A stretch of DNA of 64,000 bases, taken from Sulfurospirillum sp001602955. Lineage in GTDB: Bacteria > Campylobacterota > Campylobacteria > Campylobacterales > Sulfurospirillaceae. Positions 42,975 through 51,550 of this stretch are shown here, piece after piece (position 1 is the first letter of the stretch; the number at the start of each line of letters is the position of its first letter). The notes beneath the pieces were generated by a model that was given only the letters and a program-made list of their open reading frames with translations, ran no database searches and had not been told where the DNA came from. The stretch lies in contig LVAC01000003.1 of the NCBI GenBank assembly GCA_001602955.1, positions 53,558 through 117,557 on the forward strand, given 5' to 3'. The position numbers were made by a program, and so were the translations under genes.

Positions 42975-43779
42975 CGCTTAAAGCCTCTTTTTCGTTACTT
43001 TTTTCTTGGAGGTAGTCGGAAAGTTGAAGCAAAGAAAACGTCACGAGAAAGATCAAAAGGCCGGGGAAAAAACTCAGCCACCACGCAATGTCGATAACGT
43101 CGCGCCCTTCGCTTAAAATAACGCCCCAACTGATTTGAGGCGGCATAATGCCGATCCCTAAAAAACTCAATCCGCTTTCGGAAAGTATCGCGCCGCTAAC
43201 GCCGAAGGTAAAACTGATGAAAAAGATAGGCGCAAGTAAAGGAGCAAAATATTTAAAAATAATTTTAAACGTTCCTACATGTGAGAGTTGTAAAATTTTG
43301 ATAAACGGCGCATTGGCAATCGCAAAGCTCTCGCTTCGAATCATACGCGCCATTCCCATCCATCCCGTCACCGAGATAATCACAACAAGTATCCAGACCG
43401 ATGCGTTCATATAACTAATCAACGCCAAGAGTAAGAAAAAAGTCGGAAACGTTAAAAAAAGATCGATCACGATAATAACCAAACGATCGACGCCTTTTTG
43501 AAAAAAACCAGCGCTAATGCCGATCATCAAGCCGATGACACTTGCAATAAAAGCACTACCGAGTCCGATTAAAAGCGAAATTTGACCGCCGAGCATTAAA
43601 CGGGCTAAAAGATCGCGCCCTAAGCGATCGGTTCCCAAAAGATGATCACAATCGGGTGCTAGCAAAATGGCGTCGGGATGGAGATCGTAAGGCGAAATAT
43701 GATAGAAAAAAGGCGCACCGAAGCATAAAAAGAAAATGAGCACCAATAAACAGGTGCTCGCGTAAGGAAAGCGTTTCAC
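42967..43779 (-). CDS. Peptide/nickel-type ABC transporter permease (DppC/OppC family)
   Basis: The 270-residue inner-membrane permease has an N-terminal helix, the periplasmic HLLGTDRLGRDLLARLMLGG motif, and the BPD_transp_1 domain with the EAA-like loop (MIRSESFAIANAPFIKILQLSHVGTFKIIFKY). The matching DppB, ATPases and binding protein are not adjacent, which is unusual for this family. It abuts flgK (stop of flgK at 43779). The substrate may be peptides or nickel. Confidence 0.88.
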   Translation of the reverse strand: MKRFPYASTCLLVLIFFLCFGAPFFYHISPYDLHPDAILLAPDCDHLLGTDRLGRDLLARLMLGGQISLLIGLGSAFIASVIGLMIGISAGFFQKGVDRLVIIVIDLFLTFPTFFLLLALISYMNASVWILVVIISVTGWMGMARMIRSESFAIANAPFIKILQLSHVGTFKIIFKYFAPLLAPIFFISFTFGVSGAILSESGLSFLGIGIMPPQISWGVILSEGRDVIDIAWWLSFFPGLLIFLVTFSLLQLSDYLQEKSNEKEALSDA

Positions 43780-45623
43780 TAGGATTTAATTCCTAAGAGC
43801 GTGTCTAACATTTGATCGATTGTCGTAATAATTTTAGCTGCCGCTGCGAACGATTTTTGGTATTGCATCAAATCGATCAGCTCTTCTTCCTTGTTAACAC
43901 CGCTAATCGATTGAAATTCGGAAGTAATCGTCGCATTTAAAGCTTCATTCGTATCGTATTGACTTTTTGCCGCGGAAGCATCCGTAGCTATCTTAGCCGT
44001 AAACGCACTGTATTGACCTTGAATCGTCCCCTGAGAAATCGAACCGTCTTTATGGTAAAAATTCAAAGAAGTATATTGAAGTTGAAGCATACTATTGGCG
44101 ACACTATGGTTTCCGGCGATGGGAGCTCCGTATCCTTGTAGAGCGGAGGGATTTTCTTTGTATTCGGTCTTAACGTTAATATTTGAAGCGTTATTACCCG
44201 TTAAAAACTGACTCACGCCGATAATACCCGGAAAATTACTACCGTTGTCTTTAATCGCAACCGTATAGCCGTTATTTAAAGAAGTGGGACTAATAGAAAA
44301 AGAGCCGTTGTCCATAAACTCTGCTTTAAAATAGTCGCTGACGTCATTAAGGGCGTTATTGTCGTGATTATCGTCCGTATCGCTGTTAAATTGCGTTAAG
44401 ATACTTTGCGAAAACGTATCGTCACTCATCGTCGTCATACCGTTAATGTTAAGCGTTTTTCGTGCAACCTCTTTTCCGTTGGTATCGTAAACGATGACGT
44501 CCATAGACCCGTCGTTCATATTGTTGTAAACGTTTTTAAGAGATTCGTTACCTTTGAGCGATAATGAAGGGCTATCCATACGTTTTTGAGCACTTTGGGC
44601 GTAAATATTGTTGGTTTCCGTAATAAACGTTTGAGCGAAACTGTCAAGATCGTCTATATATCCTTGTAAAATACCGTCCTGCGGGTATCCACCGTTGACG
44701 CTCTTATCGATAACGCGTCCTCTGAGATCCAAGATAGCACCAATTTTACCGCCGGATAATTGTTCCGTTAACCCGTACAAACGCCCGTCTTGCATTTGTG
44801 AAGAGATAGAATAATAACTGCTTTCGTTAGAAGAGTTATCGATAACGATCGGATGAAATGTAGGTCCGTCTACAAAAGAAGCCCCTGATATATTAAGATA
44901 GTATTCTTTTCCCGTATCGGTCATATTGGCATCTACGGTCGTATCGCTGGTAATATTGCCTTTAAAAACGGAAATATTGACTAATTTGGATAACGTTAAC
45001 TCCAATTTATCGCGTTGATCGCGTAAATCGTTGGCGGAAGCCCCTTTTGTCGCTTCGACAATACCGATTTGTTTATTCAAATCCGCAATTTGGCTTCCGA
45101 TGCTGTTCAGCTCGTCGACGGCCGTTTTTAATTGTGTGTTCATCGAGTCTTGCAAACTTCTTAACGAATCCCTTGTCGATTGAATATTGGTCGTTAAGGT
45201 AACGCTTTTTTGAATTAAAGCAATTTTTTGAGAACCTTCCGTCGTGTTGGAAGCTAAATTACTCCACTCCGTAAAATAGTTTGTTAAATCTTGCGCCAAT
45301 CCTGAATCGCTCAAATCGGGAAAATATTTTGCCGTTTCCTGTAAGGTTTTAGTCGAAAACGTATCGTAAGAGAGATTCGAAGAAGCTTCACGTAGCTTTG
45401 AATAAACGAATTCATCATGGATACGAACGATAGAAGTAACGGAAACACCGCTTCCGATGCTAACGCCTTGCGTATAAAGAGGTGAACTTGCCGCAAATGA
45501 GACGCGCTGACGCGTGTACGAATCGTTGTCAGCATTGGAAATATTTTGACTGGTCGTCGCAATGGCGATTTGAGAAGCGTTAAGCGCCGTTTTTCCGGTA
45601 TTGAGCGTGCTAAAAAGGCTCAT
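43779..45623 (-). CDS. flgK: Flagellar hook-associated protein 1
   Basis: The 614-residue hook-filament junction protein has a flagellar rod/hook N-terminal motif (LNTGKTALNASQIAIATTSQNISNADNDSYTRQRV) spread over residues 6-40. Its C-terminal helix is typical (INKEEELIDLMQYQKSFAAAAKIITTIDQMLDTLLGI, read in parts). The central domain is family-variable. It is the last gene of the flgM-flgN-flgK unit read from a sigma-28 promoter at 46319-46345. Confidence 0.95.
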   Translation of the reverse strand: MSLFSTLNTGKTALNASQIAIATTSQNISNADNDSYTRQRVSFAASSPLYTQGVSIGSGVSVTSIVRIHDEFVYSKLREASSNLSYDTFSTKTLQETAKYFPDLSDSGLAQDLTNYFTEWSNLASNTTEGSQKIALIQKSVTLTTNIQSTRDSLRSLQDSMNTQLKTAVDELNSIGSQIADLNKQIGIVEATKGASANDLRDQRDKLELTLSKLVNISVFKGNITSDTTVDANMTDTGKEYYLNISGASFVDGPTFHPIVIDNSSNESSYYSISSQMQDGRLYGLTEQLSGGKIGAILDLRGRVIDKSVNGGYPQDGILQGYIDDLDSFAQTFITETNNIYAQSAQKRMDSPSLSLKGNESLKNVYNNMNDGSMDVIVYDTNGKEVARKTLNINGMTTMSDDTFSQSILTQFNSDTDDNHDNNALNDVSDYFKAEFMDNGSFSISPTSLNNGYTVAIKDNGSNFPGIIGVSQFLTGNNASNINVKTEYKENPSALQGYGAPIAGNHSVANSMLQLQYTSLNFYHKDGSISQGTIQGQYSAFTAKIATDASAAKSQYDTNEALNATITSEFQSISGVNKEEELIDLMQYQKSFAAAAKIITTIDQMLDTLLGIKS

Positions 45624-45625
45624 CT

Positions 45626-46054
45626 TTAGGCCCTTACTTTGAGTAATGAAGCCGGCTTATGATTGGAAGCGGTATACCCATCCATTTCTCGAGGGAAGAT
45701 GCTATCCAAAAGAACGTTATAAAACTGGCTGACGGTTACGACGTATCGTGCATACTGTTTATTGCACGTTTTGAGCTCGGAGAGTTTGGTTTTCATATAG
45801 GCTAAAAGTTGTTTTTGCTCTGGTTCAAGAAGCTCTTCAAGCGATTTTTGTCCGCTCTCTTTGAGCATTTTCATTAACTCATTATCTAGCAGTGATTTTT
45901 TATGTTCAAAAGAGCGAAGTAAATCTTCTTTAATTTTAGCGCGCTCGAAAACGTTGACATGTTTGGCAACCTTGATATCCACAATATCTTTTTCTGTTTG
46001 TTCTATCAAGTTTTCAATATCTTTGATTGCATTTTGTAGATAATGAGTTAACAT
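45626..46054 (-). CDS. flgN: FlgN-like export chaperone
   Basis: The 142-residue protein is entirely helical and charged, with an N-terminal coiled coil (NAIKDIENLIEQTEKDIVD) and a C-terminal YxVTVSQFYNVLLD helix. It lies between flgM and flgK, two bases from flgK. This position and the profile fit FlgN, the chaperone for FlgK and FlgL. Identification rests partly on position. Confidence 0.75.
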   Translation of the reverse strand: MLTHYLQNAIKDIENLIEQTEKDIVDIKVAKHVNVFERAKIKEDLLRSFEHKKSLLDNELMKMLKESGQKSLEELLEPEQKQLLAYMKTKLSELKTCNKQYARYVVTVSQFYNVLLDSIFPREMDGYTASNHKPASLLKVRA

Positions 46055-46081
46055 TTTTTATCCTTTTTATATAGAAAGGAC

Positions 46082-46282
46082 TTAGAGCAACTCTTCCGTG
46101 ATCGCTTTTGCCGTTTTTTTCAGATCGACTTTATAGGTTCCTTCTTCGATCTCGGCTTTTAGCGTAGAGAGCTTGTCTATGCCTTCGCTTTTTTCGGTTT
46201 TTCCGGCACTCTTTACGGTGTCGTCTTTGAATGCACTGCCTTGTACGTACGCCGCGTTGGACGCTTGAACGGTTGAAATCAT
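46082..46282 (-). CDS. flgM: Anti-sigma-28 factor FlgM
   Basis: The 66-residue protein has a disordered N-terminus and the C-terminal FliA-binding helix region (KSEGIDKLSTLKAEIEEGTYKVDLKKTAKAI, in two blocks). It holds FliA inactive until hook completion. It is the first gene after the sigma-28 promoter at 46319-46345, giving negative feedback on the regulon. Confidence 0.85.
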   Translation of the reverse strand: MISTVQASNAAYVQGSAFKDDTVKSAGKTEKSEGIDKLSTLKAEIEEGTYKVDLKKTAKAITEELL

Positions 46283-46318
46283 TTGAGACCCTTTATAGTT
46301 TAACGTTTATGTTAACCC

Positions 46319-46345
46319 TATATCGTCTAAAACAATAAAACTTTA
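46319..46345 (-). promoter_or_regulatory. Sigma-28 (FliA) promoter of flgM-flgN-flgK
   Basis: On the minus strand, TAAA (46345-46342) is followed after exactly 15 bases by ACGATATA (46326-46319). This matches the FliA pattern TAAA-N15-GCCGATAA and the CGATAT -10 of this phylum. It starts within the flgJ stop and drives the late genes. Confidence 0.75.
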
Positions 46346-46663
46346 ACGCCCTTCTTTCAAATAATTAAAAAGCATCTGACTAATTCCGAGTCCGCCGCTG
46401 AGTGCCGAACTCATCGTATCGTTATACATCGATCGATAAATTTTATCTCCGGCATCTTTGGGAAAAAGCGGATCTTGTTCCTCCGTATCCGTTGCGATGT
46501 CTAAAATTTGCTTTAGAAAAAAAGCTTCAAATTTATCGGTTTGTTCTTTCAGTAAAGCATCGCTTTGAGACGTATTGCTCGTCGTCGAAGCCGTTTTAAT
46601 GTTTGTCGTCGGTAAAGAGCCGTAATTTGCATTCATCAATGCAAGCGACGTATCGTTGCTCAT
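46343..46663 (-). CDS. flgJ: FlgJ-like rod-binding protein (no muramidase domain)
   Basis: The 106-residue protein corresponds to the N-terminal rod-scaffolding domain of FlgJ (EQTDKFEAFFLKQILDIA, then YRSMYNDTMSSALSGGLGISQML). The peptidoglycan hydrolase domain seen in enterobacteria is absent, as is normal in Campylobacterota. It directly abuts flgI, whose stop overlaps its ATG. Confidence 0.88.
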   Translation of the reverse strand: MSNDTSLALMNANYGSLPTTNIKTASTTSNTSQSDALLKEQTDKFEAFFLKQILDIATDTEEQDPLFPKDAGDKIYRSMYNDTMSSALSGGLGISQMLFNYLKEGR

Positions 46664-47715
46664 CAGATCACCACCAGTTGTGCCGTAATAGCACCGGAAC
46701 GTTTGATATTTTCAAAAATCGAGATAATATCTTTGGGTTTCGCCCCTAATTTATTGAGTGCTCGCGCTACGTTGGCAACGGTCATACTCTCTTCTTGCAT
46801 TTTAATGCGGTTTTCGCTTGCGGCTATTTGAACATTACCGCCGATGTCGACATTTTTATCGCTTGGTACGTTATCGTTTGCTTCAATTTTAATCGTAATA
46901 TCGCCGTGGGTAATGACAACGGGATCGACTTTAATATTAACACCCGAAACGATCGTTCCCGTACGCTCGTCGATAATAATTTTGTCTTCACGTTCGTATT
47001 TAACTTGAGTATCCAGCGTTTTGGCCAAAAACTCGACGGATGTATAATTTGCGGGCTTCATTAAACGAATCGTTCGAGAATCGGTTGCTACGGCTATTTT
47101 TTTACCGAACGCACGATTGAGTTCGTTTTGAACGGATACCGCCGTATTAAAATTTGCCTCTTTTAACGAAAGGTTGATAAATTCTTGTTCGTGTAAGTCA
47201 AATTCGATTTCGCGTTCCACAAGAGCTCCACCGAAAATATTAGCTGATGCCGGATGATTGACCTGTCCTTTTTCTTTGCCGTTCATACCGCCGATCGTAA
47301 GCGAACCTTGTGCAAGAGAGTAGATTTTCCCGTCGACGCCTTTAAGAGGCGTTAGCAAGAGATTGCCGCCTTGCAAGGATTTGGCATCGCCGATGGATGA
47401 GACCGAGACATCGATTTTATCGCCTTGACGTGCAAAAGCGGGCAGCTTTGCGGTAACTACTACAGCGGCGATATTTTTAGATTTAATATCCGCCGGATCG
47501 ATTTTAACGTTCACGGTCTGTAAAAGATTCGACAAAGAGCGAAGCGTAAATTCCGAAGAAGAACCGTCCCCCGTTCCATTTAGTCCCACGACCAAGCCGT
47601 AACCGATCAGTTGGTTTTCGCGCACGCCGATGACGTTGGCGACATCTCCGAGCCTTTCAGCGAAAAGCGACGATACGATGGAAACAATTACCAATGAGAT
47701 GTTGATAATTTTCAT
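46663..47715 (-). CDS. flgI: Flagellar P-ring protein
   Basis: The 350-residue periplasmic protein has a signal peptide (MKIINISLVIVSIVSSLFA) and the FlgI signature GDVANVIGVRENQLIGYGLVVGLNGTGD, in two blocks. It ends FENIKRSGAITAQLVVI. A sigma-54 promoter lies 37-53 bases upstream (47752-47768), matching the middle class of flagellar genes. Confidence 0.96.
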   Translation of the reverse strand: MKIINISLVIVSIVSSLFAERLGDVANVIGVRENQLIGYGLVVGLNGTGDGSSSEFTLRSLSNLLQTVNVKIDPADIKSKNIAAVVVTAKLPAFARQGDKIDVSVSSIGDAKSLQGGNLLLTPLKGVDGKIYSLAQGSLTIGGMNGKEKGQVNHPASANIFGGALVEREIEFDLHEQEFINLSLKEANFNTAVSVQNELNRAFGKKIAVATDSRTIRLMKPANYTSVEFLAKTLDTQVKYEREDKIIIDERTGTIVSGVNIKVDPVVITHGDITIKIEANDNVPSDKNVDIGGNVQIAASENRIKMQEESMTVANVARALNKLGAKPKDIISIFENIKRSGAITAQLVVI

Positions 47716-47751
47716 TTATTCCCTTTACATGTAGCATTCTTGCTAAGTGTA

Positions 47752-47768
47752 AAGCAATTCGCGTTCCA
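47752..47768 (-). promoter_or_regulatory. Sigma-54 (RpoN) promoter of flgI-flgJ
   Basis: On the minus strand TGGAAC (47768-47763), five spacer bases and TTGCTT (47757-47752) fit the -24/-12 consensus TGGCAC-N5-TTGCW. It lies between the rsmD stop and the flgI ATG, so it is dedicated to the flagellar genes and depends on FlgR-type activation (family knowledge). Confidence 0.75.
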
Positions 47769-47773
47769 AAGAT

Positions 47774-48349
47774 TTATCGGTAATACGAGAGGGAACTTTT
47801 TCCGAATTTTTTCGTTTTTTGAAGGGTATATGAGCCGATCGTTTCAGGTAAGACTTCCGCACTCATATGTTCTACGATCGCGGCTATCGTTTTTTCTTGC
47901 GGTAACGAGGCGATTAAGCGAAGCGTATTTTGATACACGTCTTCCATTCCTTCGCGAATCGAAAAAGGAGGATCAAAATAAAAATAAGTCGGCGTGCGTA
48001 ATGTAGAAAAAAGCGTGGGTAAAAGCATAAAACTATCTCCGCAAATGACCGTCGTGCGTGCATCGTCGATCGCTTTACAATTACGCTTCAAAATGCGGGC
48101 GGCATCATGGTCTTTTTCGATAAAGTAAGCATGATCGGCACCTCGACTGAGTGCTTCAAGCCCGATAGAACCGCTTCCGCCGAAAACTTCGACAAACGCG
48201 TTGTCGATTAATTCGTATTGTAAGGTATCGAACAACGAACCTTTTAAAATCGCTTTCGTACTGCGCGTACTTTCCAAAGAAGGCAATTCAAGCTTTTTCC
48301 CTTTATATTTTCCCGTATTAATCGTCGTATATAAAGGTTTAGTTACCAT
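47774..48349 (-). CDS. rsmD: 16S rRNA (guanine(966)-N2)-methyltransferase
   Basis: The 191-residue SAM-dependent enzyme has the SAM-binding VEVFGGSGSIGLEALSRGA and the catalytic motif FDPPF (a DPPF variant of DPPY). It modifies G966 of 16S rRNA. It overlaps the upstream hypothetical gene by 11 bases. Confidence 0.9.
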   Translation of the reverse strand: MVTKPLYTTINTGKYKGKKLELPSLESTRSTKAILKGSLFDTLQYELIDNAFVEVFGGSGSIGLEALSRGADHAYFIEKDHDAARILKRNCKAIDDARTTVICGDSFMLLPTLFSTLRTPTYFYFDPPFSIREGMEDVYQNTLRLIASLPQEKTIAAIVEHMSAEVLPETIGSYTLQKTKKFGKSSLSYYR

Positions 48350-48704
48350 AATAACTCCGAATCGTTTGAATCAAATCTGCTCTAAATTGATCGGTCAATG
48401 CCGTAATCTTTTCTTCAAGGGCATAGGTGCTTTTAGGTAAGTCGCTTATCAGACCGTCCATACTGTTTTGCACCATTAAAAGATGTTGGAAAAATTTATC
48501 AAGCTCTAACAAAAGCGTCGATTTTGAAAACGGTATATTTAAATTTCCATCGGAGGGGGCAATATAAAAAACCGGTTTATCAAGTTCGATTTTTTTGTCG
48601 CTAATGACGAAATCACATTGTTTATACGCAACAATAGCATCGCCCAAAAACGACTTAAGCGCACGGCTTAATAAAAGAGATTGACATACGACGGCAATCT
48701 TCAT
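48339..48704 (-). CDS. Conserved hypothetical protein upstream of rsmD
   Basis: I do not recognise this 121-residue soluble protein. The first half is alternating strand/helix (MKIAVVCQSLLLSRALKSFLG, then FVISDKKI..PVFYIA), like a receiver-type or Rossmann-like fold. The C-terminal half is helical. It overlaps rsmD by 11 bases and is divergent from flaG, with 126 bases between. It may be a locally conserved gene of flagellar neighbourhoods. Confidence 0.7.
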   Translation of the reverse strand: MKIAVVCQSLLLSRALKSFLGDAIVAYKQCDFVISDKKIELDKPVFYIAPSDGNLNIPFSKSTLLLELDKFFQHLLMVQNSMDGLISDLPKSTYALEEKITALTDQFRADLIQTIRSYYGN

Positions 48705-48759
48705 CGGCTTCCTTTAAGATACAATATCGCGAAATATAACACACAATCTCTTAAAGAGT

Positions 48760-48786
48760 TAAACAAAAAAAAAGATGTGTCGATTT
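48760..48786 (+). promoter_or_regulatory. Sigma-28 (FliA) promoter of flaG-fliD-fliS
   Basis: TAAA (48760-48763), 15 bases, then GTCGATTT (48779-48786) match the FliA consensus. It lies 45 bases before the flaG ATG, which has AAGGAG at 48818-48823. Confidence 0.7.
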
Positions 48787-48830
48787 AGGTCAATAGGAAA
48801 TAAACAACTTACGGAGTAAGGAGAGCTATC

Positions 48831-49199
48831 ATGGATATTTTTAGCGCGACCAGCAAACATGTTGAAGCTACTACTACGCCCAAATCGGCAAACGTCATGC
48901 CGACCAAGCAGGTAGAACACTATAGTGAAACAACCGACGCCAATCCAGACAATCAACAAGATCAAACGAAAGACGTCAAAGCCTCCCTTGAAAAAACGGT
49001 CAAAGAGTTGAACGAGCAAATGGACATGCTTGACACCAACCTTAAATTCGGTTTTAACGATAAAATCGACATTATGTACGTCAATGTCATGGAAAAAAGT
49101 ACGGGTAAACTTATTCGTAAATTTCCGACGGAAGAAGCCATGAATCTGTCGGCAAAAATGAAAGAAATCGTAGGAATGATTTTTGATAAAAAAGGATAG
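48831..49199 (+). CDS. flaG: FlaG-family flagellar protein
   Basis: The 122-residue protein has a variable, polar N-terminal half. The conserved C-terminal FlaG domain reads LEKTVKELNEQMDMLDTNLKFGFNDKIDI, then MEKSTGKLIRKFPTEEAM. FlaG affects filament length. It is first in an operon with fliD and fliS, four bases before fliD. Confidence 0.9.
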   Translation: MDIFSATSKHVEATTTPKSANVMPTKQVEHYSETTDANPDNQQDQTKDVKASLEKTVKELNEQMDMLDTNLKFGFNDKIDIMYVNVMEKSTGKLIRKFPTEEAMNLSAKMKEIVGMIFDKKG

Positions 49200-49202
49200 A
49201 AG

Positions 49203-50891
49203 ATGGCAACTTCAAGCTTAAGCTCACTCGGGCTCGGAAGCGACGGTGCTCTTAGTTACGATACGATTGATAAATTACGTACCGTCGATGAAAAAGCGCA
49301 ATTGGATCCTATTGATGAAAAAATCACGACCAATACGACCAAACAAAATGATTTAACGTCCTTAACCTCTTTGGTAACAACGTTGAAAACATCTACCAAC
49401 TCGCTTGCCAGTGAAATGACATACCTTAAAAGAACTACGACCGTTTCGAACAGTGCCGTTTCAATTACGGCGCAATCGGGTACGGACGTTCAAGATTTTT
49501 CGTTGCATGTCACAACTCTAGCGAAACAAGACGTTTATCAGTCCAAGACATACACGTCTCAAACCGCTACGTTTGCTTCGGCAGACGATACGTTAACGCT
49601 CGAAATTAACGGTAAAAGTTACGATTTCAACGTAACCGCGACGACAACATTATCTGAACTTAAAGATATGATTAACGATAAAGCGGGAGACAAGGTAACG
49701 GCTTCTATTTTGAATGTCGGAGGCACCGAACCGTATCGTTTGGTTATCAAATCGGATACGACGGGAAAAGATAATGCCATAACACTTTCCTCAACAGGTA
49801 CGACCAGTGCGGATTTAGGCTTTAGCACGGCAGCCAACCATTTGCAAGAAGCAACGGATGCTTCTTTCACGTATAACGGAGTGGCAATTTCACGTGCGAC
49901 AAATACGTTTGACGATCTGATTAAAGGCGTTAGCGTTACGTTAAATGAGACGCAAGAAACAGGTAAAAATACGACTGTATCGATTACGCAAGATTCAAGC
50001 GAACTCAAAAAAACCGTTGAATCTCTTGTCTCTTCGTATAATAGTTTAATGTCGCAACTCACGGAACTGACAAAATACGATATCGATACGAAAACCGCCG
50101 GAACATTCCAAGGCGTTAGCCAAATTACGGCATTAAGCAGAGAAGTACGCAAACAAGTCTTAAGCGTCGATTCCGAAGGTAGAAGCTTGGCGGACTACGG
50201 ACTCGAATTGAATACCGACGGACAGCTTGAATTTGACTCATCGGTATTTGATAAAAAAATGAAAGAAGACCCTGCCGAACTTCAAGAGTATTTTAGAGGT
50301 TCAACCACGTACAAAACAACGCAATACATCGGAACTCCCGTTGCTTCCGATGCTCTGAATATTGCTACGGACGAATTTAAAATTAACGGAACTTCCATCA
50401 CGTTTTCCACATCCGCTGGTGCCACGGCGGCCGAAAATCTTACGGCCTTACAAACAGCGATTAATAAAGCGGGTATTTCGGGGATCGAAGCAACATTGGG
50501 TAGCAATAATAATATCTACCTCAAAAGCACGATTCAAGGTTTGGACATCGAAATTACGGGTGACAAAACTAAGCTGGCATCTTTAGGATTACAACCGACA
50601 ACGGCTTATGCGCAAAGCGAAACCAAAGAAGGTATTTTTACCTCGTTTAATACGCTCTTAAACTCTTATACCAATAGTAAAGACGGTATTTTGTCGCTTT
50701 ATAAAACAAGCTTAACGACGGAGAAAAAATCGCTCACTACCGAACGTGAGAAAACCGTTACCAATTTGGATAAGAAATACGACCTGATGGCAAAACGTTT
50801 TGCCGAGTACGATAGGATTATCAATCAACTTCAAACAAGTTTTGACTCTTTATCGCTAATGATCAAACAATCTTACACGTCACAAAATTAA
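49203..50891 (+). CDS. fliD: Flagellar filament cap protein (hook-associated protein 2)
   Basis: The 562-residue Thr/Ser-rich protein has the FliD N-terminal domain (SLGLGSDGALSYDTIDKLRTVDEKAQLDPID, in two blocks), a variable middle, and the C-terminal coiled coil (MAKRFAEYDRIINQLQTSFDSLSLMI). It caps the filament and assembles flagellin. It lies between flaG and fliS. Confidence 0.95.
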   Translation: MATSSLSSLGLGSDGALSYDTIDKLRTVDEKAQLDPIDEKITTNTTKQNDLTSLTSLVTTLKTSTNSLASEMTYLKRTTTVSNSAVSITAQSGTDVQDFSLHVTTLAKQDVYQSKTYTSQTATFASADDTLTLEINGKSYDFNVTATTTLSELKDMINDKAGDKVTASILNVGGTEPYRLVIKSDTTGKDNAITLSSTGTTSADLGFSTAANHLQEATDASFTYNGVAISRATNTFDDLIKGVSVTLNETQETGKNTTVSITQDSSELKKTVESLVSSYNSLMSQLTELTKYDIDTKTAGTFQGVSQITALSREVRKQVLSVDSEGRSLADYGLELNTDGQLEFDSSVFDKKMKEDPAELQEYFRGSTTYKTTQYIGTPVASDALNIATDEFKINGTSITFSTSAGATAAENLTALQTAINKAGISGIEATLGSNNNIYLKSTIQGLDIEITGDKTKLASLGLQPTTAYAQSETKEGIFTSFNTLLNSYTNSKDGILSLYKTSLTTEKKSLTTEREKTVTNLDKKYDLMAKRFAEYDRIINQLQTSFDSLSLMIKQSYTSQN

Positions 50892-50910
50892 TTTATCGAA
50901 GGAAAATAGA

Positions 50911-51288
50911 ATGTACTCCAATCTAGCATACTCAACTTACTCACAAAATAACATCTCGATAGAATCACCTGAAAAGTTGATAAAAATGCTATACGAAGGT
51001 ATTTTACGCTTTGCTTCTCAAGCAAAAAGAGCCATAGAAGACGGAAATATCGAAAAACGAACCTATTGGATTAACCGCACTTCCGCTATCTTCGCAGAGT
51101 TAATTCATTCACTTAATTACGATAACGGTCGAGTTGCATACTACCTGCAAGGTCTTTATACGTATCAGTTAAAATTGCTTTCGGAAGCCAATTTAAACAA
51201 CGATACCGAAAAATTAGATCAAGTCATGAACGTAGCACGCGGCCTTTTAGATGCGTGGAAAGACGAAACCGAAAATGTCATGGAATAA
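50911..51288 (+). CDS. fliS: Flagellin export chaperone FliS
   Basis: The 125-residue helical protein contains the FliS signature SPEKLIKMLYEGILRFASQAKRAIEDGN (in two blocks) and the conserved NYDNGRVAYYLQGLYTYQL. It keeps flagellin unfolded for export. It overlaps the next small gene by 14 bases. Confidence 0.95.
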   Translation: MYSNLAYSTYSQNNISIESPEKLIKMLYEGILRFASQAKRAIEDGNIEKRTYWINRTSAIFAELIHSLNYDNGRVAYYLQGLYTYQLKLLSEANLNNDTEKLDQVMNVARGLLDAWKDETENVME

Positions 51289-51532
51289 CGATTTTACGGT
51301 AGCCTTGGTTTCAAAAAACGATCACGAGATAGAACGATTGCTTGCACGAATGCCGCAATTTACTACTCGAGAAGAAATGCAGTGTGCACAAGCGTTGATT
51401 CAAGAAGCCTTAACGTATATGCAAGATGAACGTCGTGGCATACAAGAGGCGATGCAAAAACTTAAAAAAACACGCGATTTCATCGCCTCTTCGGAAATAT
51501 TATCATCCTACGAAAAAGAGTATAGAGGGTAA
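51275..51532 (+). CDS. Small helical protein in FliT position
   Basis: The protein has about 85 residues from ATG 51275, which overlaps the end of fliS. It is helical and charged (EIERLLARMPQFTTREEMQCAQ, in part) with a C-terminal YEKEY. Its place after fliD-fliS is that of FliT chaperones, but sequence similarity is too weak to name it. A longer frame to 51251 is not supported by a ribosome site. Confidence 0.65.
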   Translation: MSWNNDFTVALVSKNDHEIERLLARMPQFTTREEMQCAQALIQEALTYMQDERRGIQEAMQKLKKTRDFIASSEILSSYEKEYRG

Positions 51533-51542
51533 AACGACCCTC
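51525..51542. terminator. Hairpin between the flagellar operon and the symporter gene
   Basis: GAGGGT-AAAACG-ACCCTC is a perfect 6-bp inverted repeat that includes the stop codon of the FliT-position gene. It lies between convergent genes and is followed by a pyrimidine-rich stretch. It probably acts in both directions. Confidence 0.55.
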
Positions 51543-51550
51543 CTTCTATA

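Noticed and set aside
49619..50152. A 177-codon open frame opposite fliD
   Set aside because: It is fully antisense to fliD and gives a Val/Ser/Leu-rich sequence without any family features.
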